A stretch of DNA of 64,000 nucleotides from Streptomyces cellostaticus (lineage in GTDB: Bacteria > Actinomycetota > Actinomycetes > Streptomycetales > Streptomycetaceae), in the NCBI RefSeq assembly GCF_023630175.1, contig NZ_JALLIN010000013.1, positions 1-64,000 of the forward strand. Direction: 5' to 3'. The number at the start of each line of letters is the position of its first letter. Within the stretch, counting starts at the first letter, position 1. The notes under the pieces are model-generated. The model was not told the origin of the DNA, made no database searches, and was given only the letters and a program-made list of their open reading frames with translations. Position numbers and translations under genes: made by a program. This document shows positions 44,455-53,174 of this stretch, one piece after another.

Positions 44455-44853
44455 CTACTGGGTGCGGTTCTCACCGTGGTAGTACTCGAACACCCAGCCG
44501 AACAGGCCGATGGCGATGATCGGCGCGGCGAAGTAGATCAGCCACCAGCCGACCGCGATGCTGAGGAAGGCGATCGCGCCGCCGACGCCCAGCATGAGCG
44601 GCTGCCAGCTGTGCGGGCTGAAGAAGCCCAGCTCGCCCGCGTCGTCCGCGACGTCGGCCTCCTTGTCGTCCTGGGCACCCGCGTCGACCCGCCGGGCGGT
44701 GAAGCCCAGGTAGAAGCCGATCATGATGGCCAGGCCGAAGGCCAGGAAGAGCGCCGTGGTGCCGGCCGGCTCCTTCGACCACACGCCGTACACGACGGCC
44801 ATGATCAGGAGGAAGAAGCTCAGCCAGATGAACATCCGGCCCTGGATCTTCAC
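44455..44853 (-). CDS. ctaF: Cytochrome c oxidase subunit IV CtaF
   Basis: CtaF is a small actinobacterial aa3 oxidase subunit. The 132-residue protein has about four membrane helices (roughly 5-25, 32-52, 85-105 and 107-125) and an acidic cytoplasmic loop, ending [11 protein letters not shown]. The GTG start overlaps the ctaD stop (GTGA). It is the last gene of ctaC-ctaD-ctaF before the terminator at 44389-44424. Confidence 0.94.
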   Translation of the reverse strand: MKIQGRMFIWLSFFLLIMAVVYGVWSKEPAGTTALFLAFGLAIMIGFYLGFTARRVDAGAQDDKEADVADDAGELGFFSPHSWQPLMLGVGGAIAFLSIAVGWWLIYFAAPIIAIGLFGWVFEYYHGENRTQ

Positions 44854-46583
44854 TTGCCGGCCTCCTTCTCGCCCGCGATGGCGGTGCCGTGACCGGCGTG
44901 CTCGAGCTGCTCGAGCGCGACGATCTCGGGGTGGTGCAGGTCGAACGCCGGGGATTCACTGCGGATCCGCGGCAGGGTGAGGAAGTTGTGCCGCGGCGGC
45001 GGGCAGGACGTCGCCCACTCCAGCGAGCGGCCGTAGCCCCACGGGTCGTCCACGCCGACCGGCTTGCCGTACTTCGCCGTCTTCCACACGTTGTAGAGGA
45101 ACGGCAGCATCGACAGGCCCAGCAGGAACGAGCTGATGGTGGAGATCGTGTTCAGGGCGGTGAAGCCGTCGGCCGCCAGGTAGTCGGCGTACCGGCGCGG
45201 CATGCCCTCGGCGCCCAGCCAGTGCTGGACCAGGAAGGTGCCGTGGAAGCCGACGAACAGCGTCCAGAAGGTGATCTTGCCCAGCCGCTCGTCCAGCATC
45301 TTGCCCGTCATCTTCGGCCACCAGAAGTGGAAGCCCGCGAACATGGCGAACACGACGGTGCCGAAGACCACGTAGTGGAAGTGGGCCACCACGAAGTACG
45401 AGTCCGAGACATGGAAGTCCATCGGCGGCGAGGCCAGGATGACACCGGTCAGACCACCGAAGGTGAAGGTGATCAGGAAGCCGACCGCCCAGAGCATCGG
45501 GGTCTCGAAGGACAGCGAGCCCTTCCACATGGTGCCGATCCAGTTGAAGAACTTCACCCCGGTCGGGACCGCGATCAGGAAGGTCATGAAGGAGAAGAAG
45601 GGCAGCAGCACACCGCCGGTGACGTACATGTGGTGCGCCCACACCGTCACGGACAGGCCGGCGATCGCGATGGTCGCCGCGACCAGGCCCATGTAGCCGA
45701 ACATCGGCTTGCGGGAGAAGACCGGGATGACCTCGGAGATGATGCCGAAGAACGGCAGGGCGATGATGTACACCTCTGGATGGCCGAAGAACCAGAAGAG
45801 GTGTTGCCACAGCAGTGCGCCGCCGTTGGTGGCGTCGAAGACGTGCGCGCCGAACTTGCGGTCCGCCTCCAGGGCGAACAGCGCGGCCGCCAGGACCGGG
45901 AAGGCGAGCAGGACCAGCACGGCGGTCAGCAGCACGTTCCACACGAAGATCGGCATGCGGAACATGGTCATGCCCGGGGCGCGCATGCAGATGATCGTGG
46001 TGATGAAGTTGACCGCGCCGAGGATGGTGCCGAAGCCGGAGAAGGCCAGACCCATGATCCACATGTCGGCGCCCAGACCCGGGCTGCGGACCGCGTCCGA
46101 CAGCGGGCTGTAGGCGAACCAGCCGAAGTCGGCAGCGCCCTGCGGCGTGAGGAAGCCGCCGACCGCGATGGTCGAGCCGAACAGGTAGAGCCAGTAGGCG
46201 AACATGTTCAGCCGCGGGAACGCCACGTCGGGCGCGCCGATCTGCAGCGGCATGATCCAGTTCGTGAAACCGGCGAACAGCGGCGTCGCGAACATCAGCA
46301 GCATGATCGTGCCGTGCATCGTGAACGCCTGGTTGAACTGCTCGTTCGACATGATCTGCAGGCCCGGACGGGCCAGCTCGGCGCGCATCAGCAGCGCCAT
46401 CACGCCACCGATCAGGAAGAACGCGAACGAGGTGACCAGATAGAGCGTGCCGATCGTCTTGTGGTCGGTGGTCGTCAGCCACTTGACCACGAGGTTTCCG
46501 GGCTCCTTGCGCCTGACCGGCAGCTCGTTCGCGTACGAGTCCTCAGCTGCCGCGGCACCCTGGGGTTCGTTGAGGATGCTCAC
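44850..46583 (-). CDS. ctaD: Cytochrome c oxidase subunit I CtaD
   Basis: CtaD is the haem-copper catalytic subunit that reduces oxygen to water and pumps protons. The 577-residue protein has twelve predicted helices. It shows the low-spin haem histidine in FTMHGTIM, the CuB ligands in FFGHPEVY and WAHHMY, the D-channel [11 protein letters not shown], and the haem a3 and a ligands in [13 protein letters not shown] start, four-base overlap with ctaC, with GGGAG in the end of that gene. Longer C-terminal tail than usual, as in streptomycetes. Confidence 0.97.
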   Translation of the reverse strand: MSILNEPQGAAAAEDSYANELPVRRKEPGNLVVKWLTTTDHKTIGTLYLVTSFAFFLIGGVMALLMRAELARPGLQIMSNEQFNQAFTMHGTIMLLMFATPLFAGFTNWIMPLQIGAPDVAFPRLNMFAYWLYLFGSTIAVGGFLTPQGAADFGWFAYSPLSDAVRSPGLGADMWIMGLAFSGFGTILGAVNFITTIICMRAPGMTMFRMPIFVWNVLLTAVLVLLAFPVLAAALFALEADRKFGAHVFDATNGGALLWQHLFWFFGHPEVYIIALPFFGIISEVIPVFSRKPMFGYMGLVAATIAIAGLSVTVWAHHMYVTGGVLLPFFSFMTFLIAVPTGVKFFNWIGTMWKGSLSFETPMLWAVGFLITFTFGGLTGVILASPPMDFHVSDSYFVVAHFHYVVFGTVVFAMFAGFHFWWPKMTGKMLDERLGKITFWTLFVGFHGTFLVQHWLGAEGMPRRYADYLAADGFTALNTISTISSFLLGLSMLPFLYNVWKTAKYGKPVGVDDPWGYGRSLEWATSCPPPRHNFLTLPRIRSESPAFDLHHPEIVALEQLEHAGHGTAIAGEKEAGK

Positions 46584-47545
46584 AGGTTGTTCGTCTCCCG
46601 GTTCTTCTCGTGGCTCGTCTGCGCGATGCCGGCGGGAATATAACCGGTCTGCCCCTTCTTGGCGAGGTCCTTGAGGTGCTGCTGGTAACGCTCGGGGGAG
46701 ACGACCTTCACGTTGAACAGCATCCGGGAGTGGTCGACGCCGCAGAGCTCCGCGCACTTGCCGAGGAAGGTGCCCTCCTTGTTGGGGGTCACCTCGAAGG
46801 CGTTGGTGTGGCCCGGGATGACGTCCTGCTTCATCAGGAACGGCACCACCCAGAAGGAGTGGATGACGTCACGCGAGGTCAGGACGAAGCGGACCTTCTG
46901 CCCCTTGGGGAGCCAGAGGGTCGGGCCGGGGTTGCCCGTCTGCGGGTTCCGGGTGGCCGGGGTACCGACGTCGTAGACACCGCCGGCGTCGGCCGGGAAG
47001 GCGTTCTTGAACCGGTCCGGAATCGCGGACAGGTTCGGGTCGGTCTTGGCGTTGCCGGCCGAGCCGGGAACGTTCTCGATGTAGTTGAAGCCCCAGCTCC
47101 ACTGGAAGCCGACCACGTTGACCGTGACGTCCGGCTTCTTGGAGAGGCTCAGGAGCTTCGTCTCGTCCCGGGCCGTGAAGTAGAACAGCACCGAGATGAT
47201 GATGATCGGGACCACCGTGTACAGGGCCTCGATCGGCATGTTGTACCGGGTCTGCGGAGGTACCTCGACCTTGGTGCGGCTGCGCCGGTGGAACATGGCG
47301 CTCCACAGGATCAGGCCCCACACCAGCACGCCGACGGCGAGCGCAGCCGCCCAGGAACCCTGCCACAGGGAGAGGATCCGGGGAGCCTCTTCCGTGGTCG
47401 GGGTGGGCATACCAAGGCGGGGGAAGTCTTCCCAGTTGTACGAGCAACCGGTGGCTGTCGCCAGGACCAGGCCCGCGGTCAGTGCCTGCAGCAGCTTCCG
47501 CCGCATCGGGCGCCGCGGCGAGCGGTCGGAGCCGTTGGGACTCAC
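46580..47545 (-). CDS. ctaC: Cytochrome c oxidase subunit II CtaC
   Basis: CtaC receives electrons from QcrC through its CuA centre. The 321-residue precursor has a lipoprotein-like signal with a cysteine at C34 (TATGC), two membrane helices (about 60-80 and 105-130) and an extracellular cupredoxin domain with CuA ligands [18 protein letters not shown] lies 7 nt before the GTG at 47545. First gene of ctaCDF; an inverted repeat overlaps its likely promoter. Confidence 0.95.
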   Translation of the reverse strand: MSPNGSDRSPRRPMRRKLLQALTAGLVLATATGCSYNWEDFPRLGMPTPTTEEAPRILSLWQGSWAAALAVGVLVWGLILWSAMFHRRSRTKVEVPPQTRYNMPIEALYTVVPIIIISVLFYFTARDETKLLSLSKKPDVTVNVVGFQWSWGFNYIENVPGSAGNAKTDPNLSAIPDRFKNAFPADAGGVYDVGTPATRNPQTGNPGPTLWLPKGQKVRFVLTSRDVIHSFWVVPFLMKQDVIPGHTNAFEVTPNKEGTFLGKCAELCGVDHSRMLFNVKVVSPERYQQHLKDLAKKGQTGYIPAGIAQTSHEKNRETNNL

Positions 47546-47625
47546 GTAGCGCCTTCCCGAGAGTCTCGCCCGCGCTGTACGGCTGCGGCCTTCTCGCTGG
47601 TCGGTCGCCGCCCTGCGTCGGGCAG

Positions 47626-47656
47626 GGGTTTGGATGTTTATGCGGACCAAACCCTA
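47626..47656 (-). promoter_or_regulatory. ctaC promoter with overlapping inverted repeat
   Basis: GGGTTTGG (47626-47633) and CCAAACCC (47647-47654) are exact inverted copies 13 nt apart. On the minus strand a TAGGGT -10 box (47656-47651) overlaps the upstream arm. A regulator bound here would sit over the transcription start, about 80 to 100 nt before the GTG. Alternatively it is a 5' UTR hairpin. Confidence 0.45.
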
Positions 47657-47864
47657 GCCGACGCTCTTCGAGGGTTCGCGGGGAGGGTGCCATACGCGCC
47701 GCCGGTCACTCCGAAGAGGTGGGAAGGGGTGCCCAATGGCTCGGGTTGTCGGGGTTTGACCGCCGGACGCGGGCACGTCGCGGCTGGTCCCGCGCCCGTG
47801 GCGGGGCCGCGGCTCACCCCGGCCCCGCGCGCCCGTCCGCCGACCGGCGTTCTACCGTTGCCGT

Positions 47865-49247
47865 GTGGCCTACTTCGACTCCGCTTCAGCGGCTCCCCTT
47901 CATCCTGTCGCCCGGCAGGCGTTGTTGGCCTCGCTCGACGACGGGTGGGCCGATCCGGCCCGGCTCTACCGGGAGGGGCGGAAGGCGCGGATGCTGCTCG
48001 ACGCGGCCCGGGAGGCGGTGGCCGAGGCCGTGGAGTGCCGGGCGGACGAGGTGGTGTTCGGCTCGTCCGGGACCTGGGCCGTGCACACGGGTGTCGCCGG
48101 GGCGCTGGCCGGGCGGCGGCGGGCGGGGCGCCACCTGATCGTGTCAGCCGTCGAACACTCCTCGGTCCTCCATTCGGCTGACGCGTTCGAGGCGGAGGGC
48201 GGCTCTGTCGACCGGGTGGCCGTGCAGCGCGGCGGGGCGGTGGACCCCTCGGTCTACGCCGCCGCTCTCCGGCCGGACACCGCGCTGGCCTGCCTCCAGT
48301 CGGCCAGTCACGAGGTCGGGACCGTCCAGCCGGTGGCCGAGGTGGCCGCGGCGTGCCGGGCCGCCGGCGTGCCGTTGCTGGTGGACGCCGCTCAGTCCCT
48401 GGCGTGGGGACCGGTCGAGGGCGACTGGTCGCTGCTGGCGGGCAGCGCGCACAAGTGGGGCGGCCCCCCGGGCGTGGGTCTGCTGGCCGTGCGCAAGGGG
48501 GTGCGGTTCGCGCCGCGAGGCCCGGTGGACGAGAGGGAGTCGGGGCGGGCGCCCGGTTTCGGGAACCTGCCGGCCATCGTGGCGGCCGCCGCATCCCTGC
48601 GGGCGGTACGGGCCGATGCGGCCCGGGAGGCGCTGCGGCTGCGGGAACTGACGGAGCGGATCCGGGCCCGGGTGCCGCGGCTGGTGCCGGATGTGGAGGT
48701 GGTGGGCGATCCGGAGCGACGGCTGCCGGGCATCGTCACCTTCTCCTGTCTCTATGTCGACGGAGAGGCCCTGCTGCACGGGTTGGACCGGGAGGGCTTC
48801 TCGGTGTCGTCCGGATCCTCGTGCACCAGCAGCACGCTGACGCCCAGCCATGTGCTGAGGGCGATGGGCGTGCTGAGCGAGGGGAACGTGCGCGTGTCCC
48901 TGCCGGTGGGGACCGCGGCGGAGGACGTGGAGCGGTTCCTCGAGGTGCTGCCCCGGGTGGTGGCGGAGGTCCGGGAGAAGCTGGGGGCCCCGTCGGCCGT
49001 GCCGGCCACGGCCGTGCGGGCGCGGGAGCTGGTCGTCGACTCCCTCGGCAAGCGCTGCCCGATCCCGGTCATCGAGCTGGCCAGGGTCTTCGGGGAGGTG
49101 CCGGTGGGCGGCACGGTCCGGGTCCTGTCGGACGACGAGGCGGCCCGCCTGGACATTCCGGCGTGGTGCGAGATGCGGGGCCAGGAGTACCTGGGCGAGG
49201 AGCCCGCGGAGCGGGGCTCGGCCCATCTGGTCCGCCGGGTGAGCTGA
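47865..49247 (+). CDS. Fused cysteine desulfurase and TusA-type sulfurtransferase
   Basis: This 460-residue fusion begins with an IscS/NifS-like PLP domain (about 1-375): Schiff-base lysine K197 in SAHKWGG and active-site cysteine C320 in SSGSSCTSSTL. The C-terminal TusA domain (about 385-460) carries the sulfur-accepting cysteine C398 in KRCPIPV. Cysteine sulfur would pass from one domain to the other in the same chain. The GTG at 47865 follows TACCGT (47853-47858) by 6 nt, suggesting leaderless expression. Sulfur acceptor unknown (tRNA, molybdopterin or others). Confidence 0.92.
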   Translation: MAYFDSASAAPLHPVARQALLASLDDGWADPARLYREGRKARMLLDAAREAVAEAVECRADEVVFGSSGTWAVHTGVAGALAGRRRAGRHLIVSAVEHSSVLHSADAFEAEGGSVDRVAVQRGGAVDPSVYAAALRPDTALACLQSASHEVGTVQPVAEVAAACRAAGVPLLVDAAQSLAWGPVEGDWSLLAGSAHKWGGPPGVGLLAVRKGVRFAPRGPVDERESGRAPGFGNLPAIVAAAASLRAVRADAAREALRLRELTERIRARVPRLVPDVEVVGDPERRLPGIVTFSCLYVDGEALLHGLDREGFSVSSGSSCTSSTLTPSHVLRAMGVLSEGNVRVSLPVGTAAEDVERFLEVLPRVVAEVREKLGAPSAVPATAVRARELVVDSLGKRCPIPVIELARVFGEVPVGGTVRVLSDDEAARLDIPAWCEMRGQEYLGEEPAERGSAHLVRRVS

Positions 49248-49276
49248 CGAGGGGCGGGCGGGCCCGCCCCCCTCGT
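49247..49276. terminator. Terminator between desulfurase-TusA gene and adenosine kinase gene
   Basis: ACGAGGGG (49247-49254) pairs with CCCCTCGT (49269-49276), with further G-C pairing inside, starting at the last base of the stop codon and between convergent genes. Confidence 0.6.
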
Positions 49277-49285
49277 GGTGGGCGT

Positions 49286-50260
49286 TCAGCTCAGGTGCGC
49301 GCGTACCTCCTCGGCCGCGTCGTGCCCGTACGCCTTGGTGAACCGGTCCATGAAGTGGCCCCGGCGAAGCTGGTACTCCTGGGTGCCGACCGTCTCGATG
49401 ACGAGCGTCGCCAGCATGCAGCCGACCTGGGCCGCGCGCTCCAGCGGGACACCCCAGGCCAGACCGGACAGGAAGCCGGCCCGGAAGGCGTCGCCGACGC
49501 CCGTGGGGTCGGCCTTGCGCTCCTCCTCGGCGCAGCCGACCTCGATCGGGTCCTCGCCGGACCGCTCGACGCGGACGCCGCGGGAGCCGAGGGTGGTGAC
49601 CCGGTGGCCGACCTTGGCCAGGATCTCCGCGTCCGACCAGCCGGTCTTGGACTCGATGAGACCCTTCTCGTACTCGTTGGAGAACAGGTACGTGGCGCCG
49701 TCCAGCAGGATCCGGATCTCCTCGCCCTCCATGCGGGCGATCTGCTGGGAGAAGTCGGCGGCGAAGGGGATGTTCCGGGAGCGGCACTCCTCCGTGTGGC
49801 GGAGCATCGCCTCCGGGTCGTCGGCGCCGATCAGGACCAGGTCGAGGCCGCCGACGCGGTCGGCGACGGTCTTGAGTTCGATGAGGCGGGCCTCGCTCAT
49901 CGCGCCGGTGTAGAAGGAGCCGATCTGGTTGTGGTCGGCGTCGGTGGTGCACACGAAGCGGGCGGTGTGCAGGGTCTCGGAGATCCGGACCGACTCGGTG
50001 TCGACGCCGTGGCGGTCCAGCCAGGACCGGTACTCGTCGAAGTCGAAGCCGGCGGCGCCGGCGAGGATCGGCTTCGTGCCGAGCTGACCCATGCCGAAGG
50101 CGATGTTGGCGCCGACGCCGCCCCTGCGGACGTCGAGGTTGTCGACCAGGAAGGAGAGCGAGACCGTGTGCAGCTGGTCCGCGACGAACTGGTCGGCGAA
50201 ACGGCCGGGGAAGGTCATGAGGTGGTCGGTGGCGATGGAGCCGGTGACTGCGATGCGCAC
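49286..50260 (-). CDS. adoK: Adenosine kinase (PfkB family, AdoK)
   Basis: AdoK phosphorylates adenosine to AMP in purine salvage. The 324-residue PfkB-family protein matches the mycobacterial enzyme along its length: GSIATDHLM at the start, SLSFLVDNLDVRRGGVGANIAFG, FAADFSQQ, and the anion-hole/catalytic base motif DPTGVGDAFRAGF. GTG start with AGGAGAG 9 nt upstream. Located as in M. tuberculosis, between oxidase genes and HesB/ErpA. Confidence 0.91.
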   Translation of the reverse strand: MRIAVTGSIATDHLMTFPGRFADQFVADQLHTVSLSFLVDNLDVRRGGVGANIAFGMGQLGTKPILAGAAGFDFDEYRSWLDRHGVDTESVRISETLHTARFVCTTDADHNQIGSFYTGAMSEARLIELKTVADRVGGLDLVLIGADDPEAMLRHTEECRSRNIPFAADFSQQIARMEGEEIRILLDGATYLFSNEYEKGLIESKTGWSDAEILAKVGHRVTTLGSRGVRVERSGEDPIEVGCAEEERKADPTGVGDAFRAGFLSGLAWGVPLERAAQVGCMLATLVIETVGTQEYQLRRGHFMDRFTKAYGHDAAEEVRAHLS

Positions 50261-50388
50261 GGCGTGGACTCTCCTGTGGGAGGCAGCTTGACAGTTCACG
50301 CTACCCGGTTGGCGCGGGACACTGAAGCAGGCGAAACTACCCGATAGTAGGTCTTTGTTCATCGTTCCCACGTGCTTACGGTGCCGCC

Positions 50389-50598
50389 ATGACGAAGCTC
50401 GAGGTTCCCACGTACGCTCCCGCCGAACTCGACGGCGACCTGGCCTCCCTGCGCGGGGACTGCGCCCGGATGGCCCCGCGCTGGGCGCCGCCGACGCATG
50501 CGGGCCCCGGTCCGGTGCCGCCCTCGCTGATCCACGGTGTGACGGTGCCGGCACGGTCCGCTCGGCTGCTGGACTCCATGTCCGACTACGGCGACTGA
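50389..50598 (+). CDS. Small hypothetical protein
   Basis: This 69-residue Pro/Ala-rich protein begins MTKLEVPTYAPAELDGDLAS and has no recognisable domain. TACGGT (50377-50382) ends 6 nt before its ATG, a streptomycete leaderless pattern, which is the main reason to call it. It is divergent from adoK. Function unknown. Confidence 0.6.
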   Translation: MTKLEVPTYAPAELDGDLASLRGDCARMAPRWAPPTHAGPGPVPPSLIHGVTVPARSARLLDSMSDYGD

Positions 50599-50697
50599 GC
50601 CGGCGCGCGCGGGCGGGAACCGTGCGCTCCTTCGGCGCGTCCCATCGGCGTTCCCCCTGCCGGGAACGCGGGACACGAGCCAGCGAGGAGCGATGCG

Positions 50698-52395
50698 GTG
50701 AACACCGAGCGACCCGAGAACCCCGAGGACCCCAGGGACCCCGCCGAGCCGGAGGTCTCGGGCCCCGGGACGGCCGGGACCGGCGAGGCGGCGGACGGCG
50801 CGGCCGGTGAGGCCCGCGCGGCGGCCGCCCAAGACTCCGCCGAGGCCCCCGACCGGGACGACGCCGGGGGCGCCGGCGCGGCCCGCGCCGAGGCCGGCGA
50901 GGCCACCGGTGGGGTCGGCCGGGTCGCCGACGGGGACGGGGACGGGGGCGAGTGGGCCCGGCGGAGCCGCTCGCGGGCGGTGATCGTCTCGGTCGCCGCG
51001 GCGGTCCTGCTGGTGGGGGGCGGGAGCGCGTACCTCGCCGCCGCCGGCGGCGGTTCCGGCTCCCGCGCGGAAGCGGGCGCCTCCGGTGGGGGCGCGACCC
51101 CCTCGCCGCTCCACCTGGACGGGTGGACGCGGGGCGGCACGGGGGGCATCGCGCCCGGGGAGCCGAATCCGTACGGCGCGAGGTATGTGGCGGTGGGCGA
51201 GCTGCCGGACGGCCCCGGCTCGGCACCGGTGTACCTGCCCGGGGACGAGGTCGGCAGGGACCGGGTGGCCCGGCTGGCGAAGGCGCTCGGGGTCGACGGG
51301 GCGCCGGTGGCCGAGGGGCGTGGGTGGCGGGTCGGCGGGAAGGACGGCTCCGGGCCGGTGCTGCGGGTGAACCGGGACGCCCCGGGCGACTGGACCTACA
51401 GCCGGTACGCGCCCGGCACCGACAACTGCCGCAAGGTGGCGGTCTGCGCGCACGACCCGGCCGCTCCGGCCGCCGATCCGGTGAGCGTGGCCGACGCCGA
51501 GAAGGCGGCGGCGCCGGTACTGAAGGCGCTGGGCCTGGACGACGCCAGGATCGACGCGAGCACGGTCATGGGTGCGCAGCGGGTGGTCGACGCGGACCCG
51601 GTGGTGGGCGGGCTGCCCACCGACGGTCTGACGACCGGGCTGACCGTGGACGCGAAGGGTGAGCTGGCCGGCGGTCACGGGCAGCTCGCGGCTCCGGTCA
51701 GGGGCGACACGTACCCGGTGCTCGGCGCGGCCAGGACGCTTGAGCTGATGAACGAGGAGCCGAGGAGCACGCACCGCATGGGGATCGGCGGCTGCGCCAG
51801 TCCGGTGCCGCTGAAGGACCGCGACGAGCAGCCGTGCGGCGCGTCCACATCGGTGCCGAAGGCCGCCGACGAGATGAAGGTGGAGAAGGCCGTGTTCGGG
51901 CTGGCCGCCCGCTCGTCCGACGGCCGGCAGGTGCTGGTACCGGCGTGGCTGTTCGAGGTGCGGGGCCCGGCGGCGGACGGCGACTTCACGGTGGCGTACC
52001 CGGCCGTCGACCCGGAGTACCTGGTCGCCCGTTCCGCGGCCACCGCACCCGACGCACCGTCCCCGACGCGCGGGGCGGCCTCCGCCGGGCCGGGCGCGAG
52101 GCACCGGAGCGTGCCGGCGGACGGCTACAGCGCCCACGGCCGTGAACTGAGGGTGAGCTTCACGGGCGGGATGTGCTCGGACTACCGGGCGGCGGCGAAG
52201 GAGAGCGCGGGCCGGGTGACGGTGACGGTGACGGAGAGCTCACGGCCGGGCGAGATGTGCGTCGCCATGGGCAAGCTGTACACCGAGACCGTGCGCCTCG
52301 ACGCACCGCTCGACGGCCGCGCGGTGGTCGGCGACGACGGCCGGCGGCTCCCCGCGGCGAAGCGGGCGGAGCCGCGTCCGCAGGCGTCCCGTTAG
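50698..52395 (+). CDS. Single-pass membrane-anchored extracytoplasmic protein, unknown function
   Basis: This 565-residue protein starts with an acidic, low-complexity cytoplasmic segment (1-90), then one membrane helix (about 98-118), then a long extracytoplasmic part. The outer part contains at least three repeated-like beta-rich regions with cysteine pairs (DNCRKVAVC, GGCASPV and QPCGAS, MCSD and EMC). No catalytic motif is recognised. GTG start with GAGGAG 7 nt upstream. The low-complexity N-terminus suggests it is not tightly conserved. Confidence 0.8.
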   Translation: MNTERPENPEDPRDPAEPEVSGPGTAGTGEAADGAAGEARAAAAQDSAEAPDRDDAGGAGAARAEAGEATGGVGRVADGDGDGGEWARRSRSRAVIVSVAAAVLLVGGGSAYLAAAGGGSGSRAEAGASGGGATPSPLHLDGWTRGGTGGIAPGEPNPYGARYVAVGELPDGPGSAPVYLPGDEVGRDRVARLAKALGVDGAPVAEGRGWRVGGKDGSGPVLRVNRDAPGDWTYSRYAPGTDNCRKVAVCAHDPAAPAADPVSVADAEKAAAPVLKALGLDDARIDASTVMGAQRVVDADPVVGGLPTDGLTTGLTVDAKGELAGGHGQLAAPVRGDTYPVLGAARTLELMNEEPRSTHRMGIGGCASPVPLKDRDEQPCGASTSVPKAADEMKVEKAVFGLAARSSDGRQVLVPAWLFEVRGPAADGDFTVAYPAVDPEYLVARSAATAPDAPSPTRGAASAGPGARHRSVPADGYSAHGRELRVSFTGGMCSDYRAAAKESAGRVTVTVTESSRPGEMCVAMGKLYTETVRLDAPLDGRAVVGDDGRRLPAAKRAEPRPQASR

Positions 52396-52405
52396 TGCAG
52401 CGCCA

Positions 52406-52480
52406 GCCGAGGTCTGCGCGTCGAGGAGCGGCGTCCGGTGGGTGCCGGCGCGGCACCGGTGCCGTGACCGGAAGGGTGCA
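52406..52480. repeat. Partial copy of the second dispersed repeat module
   Basis: 52406-52445 matches 4198-4237 at about 35 of 40 positions (CGTCGAGGAGCGGCGTCCGG block). It is followed by GTGCCGTGACCGGAAGGGTGC (52459 onward), which resembles the start of the remnant at 62653. The unit sits just after a stop codon in a 157-bp gap that otherwise holds nothing recognisable. Confidence 0.55.
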
Positions 52481-52552
52481 CCGGCTCGCGACCGACGAAG
52501 CGGCGGCCCCCGGTGTGGGGGCCGCCGCTTCGTCCGTCAGGTCGTGGCGGGT

Positions 52553-52909
52553 TCAGCTGAAGGAGTCACCGCAGGCGCAGGAGCCCGTGGCGTTCGGGTT
52601 GTCGATCGTGAAGCCCTGCTTCTCGATCGTGTCCACGAAGTCCACGGTGGCGCCACCGAGGTACGGAGCGCTCATGCGGTCGGTGACGACCTTGACCCCG
52701 CCGAAGTCCTTCACCACGTCGCCGTCGAGCGAACGCTCGTCGAAGAAGAGCTGGTAGCGCAGGCCGGAGCAGCCGCCGGGCTGGACGGCGACCCGCAGGG
52801 CCAGGTCGTCGCGGCCTTCCTGGTCGAGCAGGGCCTTGACCTTCGACGCCGCGGCGTCGGTCAGGATGATGCCGTCGGTGACGGTGGTGGTCTCGTCCGA
52901 TACGGACAT
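52553..52909 (-). CDS. erpA: A-type iron-sulfur carrier ErpA (HesB family)
   Basis: This 118-residue A-type carrier has the three cluster cysteines C47 (GGCSG), C111 and C113 (GSCACG). It delivers [4Fe-4S] or [2Fe-2S] clusters to target enzymes. GGGAGAG lies 6 nt before the ATG. It is divergent from nadA, whose product needs a [4Fe-4S] cluster, a pairing that suggests functional linkage. Confidence 0.93.
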   Translation of the reverse strand: MSVSDETTTVTDGIILTDAAASKVKALLDQEGRDDLALRVAVQPGGCSGLRYQLFFDERSLDGDVVKDFGGVKVVTDRMSAPYLGGATVDFVDTIEKQGFTIDNPNATGSCACGDSFS

Positions 52910-53078
52910 CTACATCTCTCCCGGGTTGTACGGAGACTGCTTGCCGACGAGTGCAACCGGCGTTTCCGCGGATTCATTCCGGGCCGGGCATTCGCGTGGT
53001 CGCGCTTGTTGGTTCTCTCTTCATGCTCGCACACGCGCGTGGACACGGACAGCGGCCCGTGGAGCGACCCGGGCGGGA

Positions 53079-53142
53079 TTCACGTCACATGGACACTATG
53101 GCCATCGTCAAAGTGACGTGAAGCGGTTATCATAGATAGCGT
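53079..53142 (+). promoter_or_regulatory. nadA promoter region with paired operator-like repeats
   Basis: TTCACGTCAC (53079-53088) and GTGACGTGAA (53113-53122) are exact inverted copies 24 nt apart. A TCGTCA -35 (53105-53110) and TATCAT -10 (53128-53133) sit 17 nt apart, so the right arm lies in the spacer. TATCATAGATA (53128-53138) is itself an inverted repeat. This 53079-53160 stretch is markedly AT-richer than the surroundings. The regulator is unknown; NAD-level control would be sensible. Confidence 0.5.
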
Positions 53143-53174
53143 CAGTTAGACGAAAAGTAGAAAGGGTGCGTGTC

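Noticed and set aside
53128..53160. A known NrtR or NiaR operator upstream of nadA
   Set aside because: Palindromes are present, but I cannot match them to a consensus that I trust, so only an unnamed operator is reported.
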